Part shown: piece after piece, positions 52,247 to 62,509 of the stretch
Layout of the letters: the number at the start of each line of letters is the position of its first letter
How positions within the stretch are numbered: the stretch's first letter is position 1
Source of the DNA: Bacilli bacterium
Lineage (GTDB): Bacteria; Bacillota_I; Bacilli_A; RF39; UBA660
Assembly (NCBI GenBank): GCA_016283935.1
Contig: JAEENX010000007.1
Span: forward strand, 77,123 to 141,122
DNA: 64,000 nt
Direction of reading: 5' to 3'
The notes under the pieces: model-generated
What the model saw: the letters and a program-made list of their open reading frames with translations, nothing else
Databases searched by the model: none
Told to the model about the DNA's origin: nothing
Program-made: the position numbers and the translations under genes

Positions 52247-53370
52247 TATTTTTTTAATTCCAATCTTACAGCATCTTGCAAACTTTGTATTATTTGATAA
52301 CTCAAAGTATCTTTATTAGATACTACATAATTATATAAATAATTTACTTCAGGATAATTTATATATTTCTTACCTTTTTTCAAATATGCATTTCCTAAAT
52401 TAATTATATTTTTCTTAAATGCTTCTCTTGCAATTAATAAATATAACAATCCTTTTTCTTCTTCAGTATATGATGTAACATCTATTTCTTTTCTTTTCTT
52501 TATTTGATTTAATAATTCTTCTAAATTATCAAATCCATAACTATATGAATATAAGACATTATATGAAGTATCTTCTTTTTCAGATTCGCATATACGTCTT
52601 TCTAATCTAGTAATTTTTTCATTTTTAAATAATTTATTATATAGTCTTACTAAGTCAGGATTAAATCCTTCAGTATGTACTAATCCTTTTCTAACCATTT
52701 CTTTTGCTTTATCAAATCTACCTAAATATATTTCATAATCTACTTTATTTATTAATGTATCTATATCTAAATCTATTATCTCTTCATTTACTTTAGCAAA
52801 AGTATGATATCTACCTTTCATATCAGAACAACTATATGTACTAATATTAGGATACAATTTCATAATAAATTCTTTCTTTAATGAATCTAATTTATCAGTA
52901 GAAACAACATCTTTAATTGTATGAGATTTATTTAACTCATCCATTACCTCTTGTTCTAAAGTTAAATCATATTCAAGTGATTTATAATCAGTTTGTCTTA
53001 ATCTATTACTCATAAAATTATAAGCAAATCTTAAATATGGCATATTAACTTCTTGATGAGTTCCCTTTCCTCTTGATCCAATAAAATCAATTAAATATTT
53101 AGCTGATTCTAAATCACCATTCATTAATTTTTCAATTGCCTCATCTTGTATTACCTTTAGATCAATCTTTATTCCTTTTCTTAAATTATCCATATAATCA
53201 AATAAGTATTCAAAGTCAAAATGTTTTGCTAAATAAAGCAATAACATTCCATCTTTACAATTACATTCATTTGTAAATAAGAATAATATATTTCTTAGAG
53301 ATTCCCATCTTTCATCTAAAGAATAATAATATACATCTTCAATATAATTTAAAAACTTTTCATCACTCAT
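52246..53370 (-). CDS. Hypothetical protein (alpha-helical)
   Basis: 374 aa ORF overlapping next gene by 1 nt. Confidence 0.65.
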   Translation of the reverse strand: MSDEKFLNYIEDVYYYSLDERWESLRNILFLFTNECNCKDGMLLLYLAKHFDFEYLFDYMDNLRKGIKIDLKVIQDEAIEKLMNGDLESAKYLIDFIGSRGKGTHQEVNMPYLRFAYNFMSNRLRQTDYKSLEYDLTLEQEVMDELNKSHTIKDVVSTDKLDSLKKEFIMKLYPNISTYSCSDMKGRYHTFAKVNEEIIDLDIDTLINKVDYEIYLGRFDKAKEMVRKGLVHTEGFNPDLVRLYNKLFKNEKITRLERRICESEKEDTSYNVLYSYSYGFDNLEELLNQIKKRKEIDVTSYTEEEKGLLYLLIAREAFKKNIINLGNAYLKKGKKYINYPEVNYLYNYVVSNKDTLSYQIIQSLQDAVRLELKK

Positions 53371-53463
53371 AAATATCCCTCACTAATAAGCATATTATAT
53401 ATTAATATATATTCTAAATCAAACAAAAAAAGAGGATAAATCCTCTTTCATTTTTTTATAAAA

Positions 53464-53916
53464 TTAACACTCTAAAGTTACTTTAATATCGTAATCCTTA
53501 ACACCATATGGTTCTTTAGGATAAATAGCTACTTTAGTCTTTTTATAATCACAAGCTTGTCCAGATGAATTTTTAAATTCATTTAATACATCTTGTTTTT
53601 TTGAATAATTAGTTTTAACTATATTATCTAGATTAATAATAACTCCTTGATTTGCATATTTTTTAGCAAAATCTTTTTTAGATTGATCATCTTTACCATG
53701 TTCATCATAATAATATGATTCATAGAAATCTCTTCCTAATTCTTCTAATTTAGTTTCTAATTTCTTTTGTATTTTTTTATTTTTATTACCTATTACACCA
53801 GTTGCTAATAAAGAGCCAACTACTACAATAGCAATTACTACTATTGTTCCAATTATAATTCCTAATGTTTTTTTACTATTTTTAGTATTAAATAAATTAG
53901 CAAAAAATTTCTTCAT
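53464..53916 (-). CDS. Hypothetical membrane-anchored protein
   Basis: N-terminal TM, small extracellular domain. Confidence 0.65.
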   Translation of the reverse strand: MKKFFANLFNTKNSKKTLGIIIGTIVVIAIVVVGSLLATGVIGNKNKKIQKKLETKLEELGRDFYESYYYDEHGKDDQSKKDFAKKYANQGVIINLDNIVKTNYSKKQDVLNEFKNSSGQACDYKKTKVAIYPKEPYGVKDYDIKVTLEC

Positions 53917-53980
53917 ATAATCATCTCTCCTATTTTTATTCTCATACTAAATATAACACATTACATTAAATATATAAATA

Positions 53981-55375
53981 TTATTCTCCAATTATTCTAT
54001 AAGTTGTTCCTTCTCTTGTATCTAATAGTTCAATACCTTTAGATAATAAATCATCTCTTATAGAATCAGCTAATTCAAAATCTTTATTTTTCTTAGCTTC
54101 TTTTCTCTTTTCAATTAATGCTAATATTTCAGCTTCATTTTCAACAGTTTTCTTTTCAGGTATTAAGTTAAGTGAGAATACTTGATCAAATGATTTAACT
54201 AATTCTAATTTAGTATGTCCATTTATATTACTATCTTTTAATACTTCATATAATACTGAAACAGCATTTGCAGTATTTAAATCATTTGAAATTTCTTCTC
54301 TAAACTTATTATCATAAATATCAAATGTTGTTTTATCTAAATCTCCAGTGTCAGATATATTAGAAATTCTAGTTCTTAATTTCTTTAATGTATCTTCTGC
54401 TTGAGCTAAATTATCATATGTGAATAATAATTGTTTTCTATAGTGAGAATTAATAACCATAAATCTAAATGCTAAAGGATCATATCCTTTTTCTTCTAAT
54501 ACACTTACAGTTAAGATAGCTCCATTTGATTTAGACATCTTACCAGATTCATCTAATAAGTGTTCATTATGGAACCAATAATTACACCATTTATGTCCAA
54601 GATAACTTTCACTTTGAGCTATTTCATTTGTATGATGTGGGAAGATATTATCTACTCCACCACCATGGATATCTAAATATTCACCTAAGTATTTAATTGA
54701 AATACCTGAGCATTCAATATGCCATCCTGGATATCCTTTTCCCCAAGGTGAATCCCATAGTAATTCATGATGTTCAAATTTACTAGTAGTAAACCATAAA
54801 GCAAAATCTGCTTGATTCTTTTTAGCAGAATCTTCTTCTACAGATTCTCTTGCTCCTACTACCATTTCATCCATTTTATGATTAGTTAATTTATAATAAT
54901 CATCTAATTTAGATATATCAAAATAAACATTACCACCTGAAATATATGCATATCCATCATCTAATAATTTAGTAATCATCTTAATATACATATCAATATT
55001 TTCAGTTGCTGGTGATACTATTTCAGGTCTCTTATTATTAACTTTTTCAAAATCTTTGAAGAATTCTTCTGTATAGAATTTAGCTATTTCCATAGCTGAT
55101 TTGTGTTCTCTTGCAGCAGCCTTCATCATCTTATCTTCACCAGAATCTGAATCACTTGTTAAATGACCTACGTCTGTGATATTCATTGCTCTAGTAACAT
55201 CATATCCTAAATATCTTAATGTTTTTTCTAATAAGTCATGCCCAATATAATTTCTCATATTTCCAATATGAGCATAATGATATACAGTTGGACCACATGT
55301 ATATATTTTTACCTTTCCTTCTTCATGAGGAATAAAATCTTCTACTTTTCTTGTTAATGTATTATAAATTTTCAT
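53981..55375 (-). CDS. cysS: Cysteinyl-tRNA synthetase
   Basis: YTCGPTVYHYAHIGNMRNYI, GWHIECSGIS, HHTNEIAQSE, KMSKSNG. Confidence 0.99.
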   Translation of the reverse strand: MKIYNTLTRKVEDFIPHEEGKVKIYTCGPTVYHYAHIGNMRNYIGHDLLEKTLRYLGYDVTRAMNITDVGHLTSDSDSGEDKMMKAAAREHKSAMEIAKFYTEEFFKDFEKVNNKRPEIVSPATENIDMYIKMITKLLDDGYAYISGGNVYFDISKLDDYYKLTNHKMDEMVVGARESVEEDSAKKNQADFALWFTTSKFEHHELLWDSPWGKGYPGWHIECSGISIKYLGEYLDIHGGGVDNIFPHHTNEIAQSESYLGHKWCNYWFHNEHLLDESGKMSKSNGAILTVSVLEEKGYDPLAFRFMVINSHYRKQLLFTYDNLAQAEDTLKKLRTRISNISDTGDLDKTTFDIYDNKFREEISNDLNTANAVSVLYEVLKDSNINGHTKLELVKSFDQVFSLNLIPEKKTVENEAEILALIEKRKEAKKNKDFELADSIRDDLLSKGIELLDTREGTTYRIIGE

Positions 55376-55533
55376 AATTGTTCTCTCCTTCTTATTTTTG
55401 TATTTTTATAATAAAAAGAATTAACAACATCGTTTAACATTTTTTCTCATAATTCTCATCTCTTTATATATTATACCTTAAAAATGGCATTATTTAAATA
55501 AAAAAAACTATTCCCGGGAATAGTATGTATTTC

Positions 55534-55878
55534 TTAACTACATGTTTTCAAATAATAAACAACTGTATTAACAAATAGTGCATTACTAGGATAACTATTG
55601 TCATAGCCGATTGAATATCCAAATACTTTTTCTATTAAGTCCACACTTCCGTTGTTCCATGATTTCTCTATTGATTCTCTAATACATTTAGTTATATTAT
55701 TACAACTAGAACCATACTTTAGAGAAAGTGATTCGTATAAATCATTCATCTTAAAAGAATTTTTATTATTAGAAATAATATCAAATATAATGTCTACCAA
55801 ATAACCAAACCCTTTTAATTTGGATGATATACCAAGCCCATGCAACAATCCAATAATGTCAAATTCACAACACATCAT
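55534..55878 (-). CDS. Orphan Spo0A-type C-terminal DNA-binding domain protein
   Basis: LLHGLGISSKLKGFGYLVDIIFDII...LYESLSLKYGSSCNNITKCIRESIEKSWNNGSVDLIEKVFGYSI matches remembered Spo0A effector domain; no receiver domain. Confidence 0.85.
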   Translation of the reverse strand: MMCCEFDIIGLLHGLGISSKLKGFGYLVDIIFDIISNNKNSFKMNDLYESLSLKYGSSCNNITKCIRESIEKSWNNGSVDLIEKVFGYSIGYDNSYPSNALFVNTVVYYLKTCS

Positions 55879-55944
55879 GGGTGTCTACCTCCCTTTATTC
55901 TAGTTAGAGTTTATAATATTTAAACTCTCAAAAATTATAGTTAA

Positions 55945-55968
55945 TTTTTGGTATACATATACCAAAAA
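55945..55968. promoter_or_regulatory. Perfect palindrome at promoter of orphan Spo0A-like gene
   Basis: TTTTTGGTATA-CA-TATACCAAAAA, overlapping the -35 region upstream of TATAAT. Confidence 0.6.
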
Positions 55969-56005
55969 GAGATAATATACCTATTATCTCCTTTTGTCAA
56001 ATATC

Positions 56006-57226
56006 TTATCTATTACTTAAAAATTCTATAGCTTTTTGTAATTGATCATCATTATCAAATGATGGATTTTCACTATACTTATCTCCTAACTCAACACTTA
56101 TTCCAGGAGTAAGTCCTACACCATCAATTGAGTTACCACTTGGTGTTGTCCAATTAGCAACAGTATACTTAATCATATTCTTTTTACTTAATGAAGCAGT
56201 TTGTTGAACTTTCCCTTTACCATAAGATTTCTTTCCAATTAATATAGCTCCATATGATTCTTTCATAGCACCTGCTAATACTTCACTTGCTGATGCACTT
56301 CTTTCATTAATTAATATAGCTATAGGATAACTTCTATTTGAGTTAGATGATGATCTAACTAATGTTGTATCATTCTTAGTTGTTAATCCATATAATACTT
56401 TATCATTCTTAATAAATAATTCTAGTATATCTTTACATCTTTCTAATAGACCTCCACCATTAGATCTAACATCTATAATTAAAGAATCTATTTCGTTTGC
56501 TTCAAGACTTTCTAATTCCTTTTTAAATTGTTTATAAGAATTTTCATTAAAAGTTTGTAAATATATATATCCTATTTTTTTATTATCTTTTTCAAATATC
56601 TCACTTAGTGTTATAGGAATTTCTACATTCTTAACATCTATTACAGTATTAAATGTATTACCATTTCTTTCAATTGTTAAAGAAACAGTATCTTGATTTT
56701 TAAGATTTTTTCTATATTCTTCATAATTAAAATCATCATTTACTTCTTTACCATCAAATTTAAGAATTTTATCTCCAACTTGAATACCAGATTTTGCTGC
56801 TGGAGTATCTTCAAATACTTCTACAACATAATAAGCGCCTTCATATCTAACCATAGATATTCCGATTCCTTTATATTCTCCATCTAAAGTATTAGTTAAA
56901 GAAGTTGTATCTTCTGAATCTAATATAATTGAATATTTATCATTTAAATAATTCATCATACCATTTATAGCAGCAGATGATAATTCTGATTCATTTACAT
57001 CTTCATAATAATATTTAGTTATTTTATTATAAGATTTAATAATATCATTTAAATTATTATTAGTTATAGTTCCTGTTCCAAATCTAACAGTTATAACATA
57101 TGTTAAAGATACGCTTAATATAATAAAAGCTAATGTAATAAAAACTACTTCTTTAAGGCTGAATTCATTTAAATTTTTTCTAGTCTTTTTTCTTCTTGTT
57201 TTCTTCTTGTTGTCTTTCATCTTCAT
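56006..57226 (-). CDS. S41-family C-terminal processing peptidase (CtpA-like, PDZ)
   Basis: PDZ region GIGISMVRYEGAYYVVEVFEDTPAAKSGIQVGDKI, IDVRSNGGGLL, NERSASASEVLAGAMKE, GKKSYGKGKVQ. Confidence 0.96.
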   Translation of the reverse strand: MKMKDNKKKTRRKKTRKNLNEFSLKEVVFITLAFIILSVSLTYVITVRFGTGTITNNNLNDIIKSYNKITKYYYEDVNESELSSAAINGMMNYLNDKYSIILDSEDTTSLTNTLDGEYKGIGISMVRYEGAYYVVEVFEDTPAAKSGIQVGDKILKFDGKEVNDDFNYEEYRKNLKNQDTVSLTIERNGNTFNTVIDVKNVEIPITLSEIFEKDNKKIGYIYLQTFNENSYKQFKKELESLEANEIDSLIIDVRSNGGGLLERCKDILELFIKNDKVLYGLTTKNDTTLVRSSSNSNRSYPIAILINERSASASEVLAGAMKESYGAILIGKKSYGKGKVQQTASLSKKNMIKYTVANWTTPSGNSIDGVGLTPGISVELGDKYSENPSFDNDDQLQKAIEFLSNR

Positions 57227-57294
57227 ACACCATACACCCTAATAAAAGTATAACACATAATAAAAAAAGATGTGATATAAATCACATCTTTTTA

Positions 57295-57822
57295 TTAATT
57301 AAATTTAACTCCATCTATTTTAGAATAGATTTTATCTTTTTCAGTTAAAGTTTCAACAATCTTTCCTTTTTTAACAACATATAATGTTGGATTAGATACT
57401 TGCTTCTTAGATACAAAATCAGCATTCATCTTATTACTTAAATCTACTGAATAAATTTTTGAATCACCTTTATATCCACTTACTAAACTAGATATATAAG
57501 ATGCATCATCAGTACTCTTATCAAATAATACAACCATATATTCTTTTTCTTTTTGCTTTAAAATATCTTCTGCTAATATAACAGTAGCATCATATGATGG
57601 TTCTTTAGTTGTTGTAGTTGTTGTATCATCTTGATATTTATCTTTAGTTACATATTTAGCATTAACATAATATAAACCACCTACTAATAAGGCAATTACT
57701 ATTAATGCAACTATAAATGTAACAACAGCTGAATTATCATGATCAACTGTAGTGTTTTTTAATTGTGTTGTTTCAAATTTTATTTCCTTTGATTTATTTG
57801 TGTCTTTTTTATTTTTCTTCAT
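57295..57822 (-). CDS. Membrane-anchored thioredoxin-fold-like protein lacking CXXC
   Basis: N-terminal TM; YMVVLFDKSTDDASYISSLV...NPTLYVVKKGKIVE. Confidence 0.55.
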   Translation of the reverse strand: MKKNKKDTNKSKEIKFETTQLKNTTVDHDNSAVVTFIVALIVIALLVGGLYYVNAKYVTKDKYQDDTTTTTTKEPSYDATVILAEDILKQKEKEYMVVLFDKSTDDASYISSLVSGYKGDSKIYSVDLSNKMNADFVSKKQVSNPTLYVVKKGKIVETLTEKDKIYSKIDGVKFN

Positions 57823-57834
57823 GTTAATCACCTA

Positions 57835-58044
57835 TTACTTATTATAACACATATTAACGTTATTTTTAACATTAACATTAGAAGATTCCATAGAAGAATC
57901 AATTGTTCCATCTAGAATACTACTTATCTCATTTTCAATGGATTTGATGCTTTCTTCATTACGTTTAATCTCTTCTGTAAGTAATTCATTTCTTGATTGA
58001 ATAACCTTTAATATTTTGTTTAACTCTTCAAGTTTATTTTCCAT
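57835..58044 (-). CDS. Small coiled-coil protein
   Basis: 69 aa heptad-like. Confidence 0.5.
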   Translation of the reverse strand: MENKLEELNKILKVIQSRNELLTEEIKRNEESIKSIENEISSILDGTIDSSMESSNVNVKNNVNMCYNK

Positions 58045-58124
58045 CTTCCTAATCTCCCAACAAGGAGTTATTATAAATTAAAACATATATATAATCAATA
58101 AAAAAATAGGAAGTTTTTAACTTC

Positions 58125-58841
58125 CTATGCTTTTTGTTCTGCGACATATAATTTGTCATTATCTTTAATAACAATTATAGTTGCTTGAGTATCATATCCA
58201 TACTTAATTCTATATGTCCAATTTAACTCTATTTCATATGCTTCATATGTAACATCATCTTTAGTATCTTTATCTGTTCCATTATTATAAATGTACTTAG
58301 TTTCCTTAATACTATCAACTTCTATAGATTTAACTTCAGGTAAATTTTGATCTCTTTGTTTTCTAGAATTATCTTCTACATATAAATATAAAGTATCCAT
58401 TACTTGAGTTCTATAATTTTCAGCAATAGTTGGCCAAATTAATTCAGTACTAATATCATATTTATTTAATTTGTTATTAATACTATATAAATCTACTATA
58501 TACATTTTAGCTACTGACTTAGCATATTCTTTATAATCAATTTCTTTACCTTCAAGATTTTTCTTTAATTCAGTAAATAATTCTTTATATAATTCAGAAT
58601 CTAAATCATCTAATGTAATTCCATATCCAGCTATTTCATTTAAATTCTTTTTAACTGTTTCTTGAGGTTTATTAGAATTACCATTTCCAATTACTAAGAA
58701 ACATAGATAACCAATTATACTTATTACAGCAATTATTACTAAAACGAATGAAATAGTTTTAACAACTTCTTTATTAACTGGTTTCTTCTTTTTCTTATCA
58801 TCTATTTTTTTTACTTTAATATCATCTTTAGTCATTTCCAA
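58125..58841 (-). CDS. Membrane-anchored hypothetical protein
   Basis: Lys-rich N-terminus plus TM; overlaps ltaS-like gene. Confidence 0.65.
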   Translation of the reverse strand: MEMTKDDIKVKKIDDKKKKKPVNKEVVKTISFVLVIIAVISIIGYLCFLVIGNGNSNKPQETVKKNLNEIAGYGITLDDLDSELYKELFTELKKNLEGKEIDYKEYAKSVAKMYIVDLYSINNKLNKYDISTELIWPTIAENYRTQVMDTLYLYVEDNSRKQRDQNLPEVKSIEVDSIKETKYIYNNGTDKDTKDDVTYEAYEIELNWTYRIKYGYDTQATIIVIKDNDKLYVAEQKA

Positions 58842-60921
58842 TTAAACCTTCCTTTTCTTTAGTCTTCTCTATTAAATCATATACTATTATATCATTACTT
58901 ATGTTTAATATGTCAGATGTTAATTTTCTTCTATCTTCAATATAATTCGCATCAAGTGTTGTGTCAACATTTAATACCTTATAATTATTTTGACTATCAT
59001 AATAATAAACATCTTTTGTTAAGAAATTTCCATTTGGGAATATTACTGTATTATTATTTTTTATATTAAAAATATCATTACCTAAAGCATATTTAGGTTC
59101 TATTCCTAACATATTTCCTATTGTAGGTAATACATCAATCATTCCCATAGGATATGAATATGTTCCTTTTATTTTTTTATCTTTAGTAAATAGTATTAAA
59201 GGAACTTTTTTAAATACTTCATGATCATAATAATCATATTCATCATATAGAGGATCATCTTCACTTCTATCCTCTCCAGTTTCTGGATCAAAATTAATCA
59301 TATGTTCAAAATCATTTTTACTTATTTGAGCAGCATGATCACCATAGAATACAAATAAAGTTTTATCAAATGCAGGATTACTATTAATATAATCTAAAAG
59401 TTCTCCTATACATTTATCTGCATAATGAACTGATTGAATATATCTACCTAATAAGCTCATATCAGATCTACTTAAATATTCCCATACTATTTCTTTTTTA
59501 GTAGTAGGATCTATCTTACCTGTATGATATGTAATATCAAATGCATCTTCACCTTGAGTATAAATAGGATCATCAAATGGTGTATGATTAGTCAAACTAA
59601 TTAATGTTCCCATGTAATGTTCATATTCACTACTTTCTTTAACCATATTATTTATTTCAGTAATCATATCATTACTTTGTCTATAGAATGATTCATCACT
59701 TAAACCTAATCCTACAAGTTCATCTAATTCATATTGAGTTTCATCATAGAATTTTTTATATCCCATAGAATAATGCATTTTATTTCTATTCCACATAGCA
59801 GCTTTATTGCCATGCATTGAGAAAGTATAATACTTTTTATCACTTAATAGTTTTTCTAATGTCTCATAATTTCTATTATAATATGATACAAATACTGTAC
59901 CAGATTGAACTGGCATAAGTGATGAATTTAAAGTAAATTCAGTATCACTTGAAGTACCAACACTTACTTGTGCATAGAAATTATCAAAGTACATACTATT
60001 TTCTTCTTTAACTAATTTATTTAAATTAGGAGTTACTTCTTTTCCATTTATTTCTAATCCTATTAAGAATTGCATAATTGATTCCATATGTAATACTATT
60101 ACATTGTAACCTTCTAACATATTAGTATATTTGTTTTTCTTATGTTCCTCTTTTTCAGAATAATATTCAATAAATCTCTTTTCTGCTTTTTCTTCACCAA
60201 ATGCAGCATTTATTTTAGTATCAATTACTTTAGAAATATCATTTCCTTGATATATTAAGAAACCAAATCTTTGAACAATATATTCTCTATTCCATTGTTG
60301 ATCTAATCTTTGAGTTTCCCAGCTCTCTAAACTAGCAATATTACTAAATAAAATAATTCCACCTATAATAATTGCATATATAAATGTCTTTAAAGATTTT
60401 TCTTTCTTTTCAACTGCCTTTATATAATCTTTATTCATCAAGTATCTATGATATATAAAGAATAAAATTGGCATTAATAAATATATAAAATCTAATACTT
60501 TTACTTTATCCCAAATAGCATTTGTTACTTCACCAGTTTGTCCAATTGTTTCAAGTAAACCAACAGATACAAAACTATAAAAGAATGCATAATAGATTGA
60601 ATTAATAATATTTAATAAAGTAATAATTATTAACAATACATTCCAATATATAAATTGTCTTTTAACCTTAAAAGCATATCCTAATGATCCTAACAATATA
60701 ACTATAGCAACATCAAAGAAATAAGCTCCAAAGTAAAATTTATTCATAGTTATTAACATACATAATAGATAACTAATACAAGAAAGTAATACAAATGATA
60801 GATATTGTCTATTATAGTAAATAAAATCTTTGAATTCATTCCAAGCATACTTTAAAGCATCTTTAATATTTATGCTTTTAATTTTACTAATTAAATTCAT
60901 TTCTTTCTTCTTTTTTTTCAT
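58828..60921 (-). CDS. LTA synthase family membrane sulfatase
   Basis: About five N-terminal TMs; VIVLHMESIMQFLIG, FYAQVSVGTSSDTEFTLNSSLMP, LFVFYGDHAAQI. Confidence 0.93.
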   Translation of the reverse strand: MKKKKKEMNLISKIKSINIKDALKYAWNEFKDFIYYNRQYLSFVLLSCISYLLCMLITMNKFYFGAYFFDVAIVILLGSLGYAFKVKRQFIYWNVLLIIITLLNIINSIYYAFFYSFVSVGLLETIGQTGEVTNAIWDKVKVLDFIYLLMPILFFIYHRYLMNKDYIKAVEKKEKSLKTFIYAIIIGGIILFSNIASLESWETQRLDQQWNREYIVQRFGFLIYQGNDISKVIDTKINAAFGEEKAEKRFIEYYSEKEEHKKNKYTNMLEGYNVIVLHMESIMQFLIGLEINGKEVTPNLNKLVKEENSMYFDNFYAQVSVGTSSDTEFTLNSSLMPVQSGTVFVSYYNRNYETLEKLLSDKKYYTFSMHGNKAAMWNRNKMHYSMGYKKFYDETQYELDELVGLGLSDESFYRQSNDMITEINNMVKESSEYEHYMGTLISLTNHTPFDDPIYTQGEDAFDITYHTGKIDPTTKKEIVWEYLSRSDMSLLGRYIQSVHYADKCIGELLDYINSNPAFDKTLFVFYGDHAAQISKNDFEHMINFDPETGEDRSEDDPLYDEYDYYDHEVFKKVPLILFTKDKKIKGTYSYPMGMIDVLPTIGNMLGIEPKYALGNDIFNIKNNNTVIFPNGNFLTKDVYYYDSQNNYKVLNVDTTLDANYIEDRRKLTSDILNISNDIIVYDLIEKTKEKEGLIGND

Positions 60922-61001
60922 ATAATACCTTCTATCATTTTATATAAAGAATTATAACATAATTTACATAATAATAAAATTCACTTTTTACTTATTTCTT
61001 C

Positions 61002-61030
61002 TTGATTTCATATCCATATTTTGTTATATT
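61002..61030 (+). promoter_or_regulatory. Promoter for tRNA-Gly
   Basis: TTGATT-N17-TATATT. Confidence 0.7.
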
Positions 61031-61048
61031 ATTAGTACGTAATGAAAC

Positions 61049-61123
61049 GCAGGTGTGGTTCAACGGCTAGAATGCGACCTTGCCAAGGTCGAGACGAGGG
61101 TCCGACTCCCTTCACTTGCTCCA
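61049..61123 (+). tRNA. tRNA-Gly (anticodon GCC), CCA encoded
   Basis: GCAGGTG acceptor pairs CACTTGC; anticodon arm CGACC-TTGCCAA-GGTCG; T-arm GAGGG-TCCGACT-CCCTT; discriminator T and CCA. Confidence 0.95.
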
Positions 61124-61136
61124 TTTGAAATTAAAA

Positions 61137-61160
61137 ACGAACTTAACAGTTCGTTTTTTT
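61137..61160. terminator. Terminator of tRNA-Gly unit (shared with convergent gene)
   Basis: AACGAACTTAACAGTTCGTTTTTTT. Confidence 0.85.
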
Positions 61161-61950
61161 ATTTTATATTATTTAAATCATATCTAAATACTTGAGTCGT
61201 ATTACCTCTTATAGTTTTCATCATATCTATTAATTCAAATCCATATTTTTGGTACATACCTTCATTATCAGATGAAATATAAACATATTTGTTTCCTTCA
61301 TTCTTTGCATATTTTAATGCATATTTAATTAATGTTTCGGAATATCTATTTCCACGATAAGGTCTAAATGTATATAAGTTACCTATCCAAGGTTTTAATT
61401 CATCAGATTCAATTTCATCAAAATCACATAAAATACAAAATGAAATAATATGATTTCTTTCTTTATCAAACATTATAAATAGAGTTTTATCTTCAACTTT
61501 ATTAACTACTCTATCATATAAATTTTTAGCGCCTTTCCAAATAGGTTCTGCTATTTGATCAAGAAGAATCTTTTTAAAACTTTCTTCTTGTTTAAAATAA
61601 TCAAATATTTCTATATTAGATGGTCTAAATTGTTCATATTTTCTAATATACTTATTTCCTTCTAAAGCAAATCCAAATTCAGATAATCCTTCTATTTCTT
61701 TTTCAATAGAAATATCTTTATTTGCATTAAAAACAATATGCTTTAAAAATGAATAATTATTTCCAATTAATTCTTTTATATGAATATAATTACCATCATC
61801 TAAACAAATCATATATCCATCTATATCATCATTTATTGATATATACATATATTCTTCTCTGTTGTCAGATAAACGATTTAGATAATTAATATCTAATCCG
61901 TATTTTTCTGATAAAGAATCTATATATTGATTTTCTAATAATTTAATCAT
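61159..61950 (-). CDS. GNAT-family N-acetyltransferase
   Basis: C-terminal IGNLYTFRPYRGNRYSETLIKYALKYAKNEGNKYVYISSDNEGMYQKYGFELI. Confidence 0.85.
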   Translation of the reverse strand: MIKLLENQYIDSLSEKYGLDINYLNRLSDNREEYMYISINDDIDGYMICLDDGNYIHIKELIGNNYSFLKHIVFNANKDISIEKEIEGLSEFGFALEGNKYIRKYEQFRPSNIEIFDYFKQEESFKKILLDQIAEPIWKGAKNLYDRVVNKVEDKTLFIMFDKERNHIISFCILCDFDEIESDELKPWIGNLYTFRPYRGNRYSETLIKYALKYAKNEGNKYVYISSDNEGMYQKYGFELIDMMKTIRGNTTQVFRYDLNNIK

Positions 61951-62018
61951 AAAAATCACCAATTCAATTATAACATTTACTATAACAATACAAATAAAAA
62001 AATAACTATTTAAAATAG

Positions 62019-62438
62019 TTATTTTGTTTTTCTTGGTTGTGTTACTGTACCAAATTCATTATAAGTTGTATTACCTTTTTTATCAGTTTTACCAATTGCT
62101 ATAACTGGTTCAACATTAACATAATAAACTTTATTATTACATTTCCAACCTTTAGTTTCTACCATATTAATCATATAACCATCTACAGTTTCATATTTAT
62201 GATAATATGCATCATTTCTAGATACTTTTATAACATGTTCTCCAGGTTCAAAATAACAACATGTTTGTCCTTCAGAATCTATATAAACATTACTATCATC
62301 AATATTACATTCTATTACTTGTGTTTGATTATCATATGTATAATAAGCAACTCCATATCCCATTACAGCAAGACCAAAACCTATTTGAACTATTCTAACT
62401 GTAGTCTCAAAATCTAATTTTAAATTTTTAATCCCCAT
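62019..62438 (-). CDS. Hypothetical protein
   Basis: Start MGIKNL after AGGAG SD. Confidence 0.6.
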   Translation of the reverse strand: MGIKNLKLDFETTVRIVQIGFGLAVMGYGVAYYTYDNQTQVIECNIDDSNVYIDSEGQTCCYFEPGEHVIKVSRNDAYYHKYETVDGYMINMVETKGWKCNNKVYYVNVEPVIAIGKTDKKGNTTYNEFGTVTQPRKTK

Positions 62439-62509
62439 TTTTCTATCTCCTTTAATTGCTGGATATAATAGCATATTTTTAAAGTTTTCGCAAATTAAAA
62501 GAAGATGAA

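Noticed and set aside
55376-55500. T-box leader upstream of cysS
   Set aside because: The ~120-nt region is AT-rich and no T-box sequence (TGGNACCGCG) was seen.
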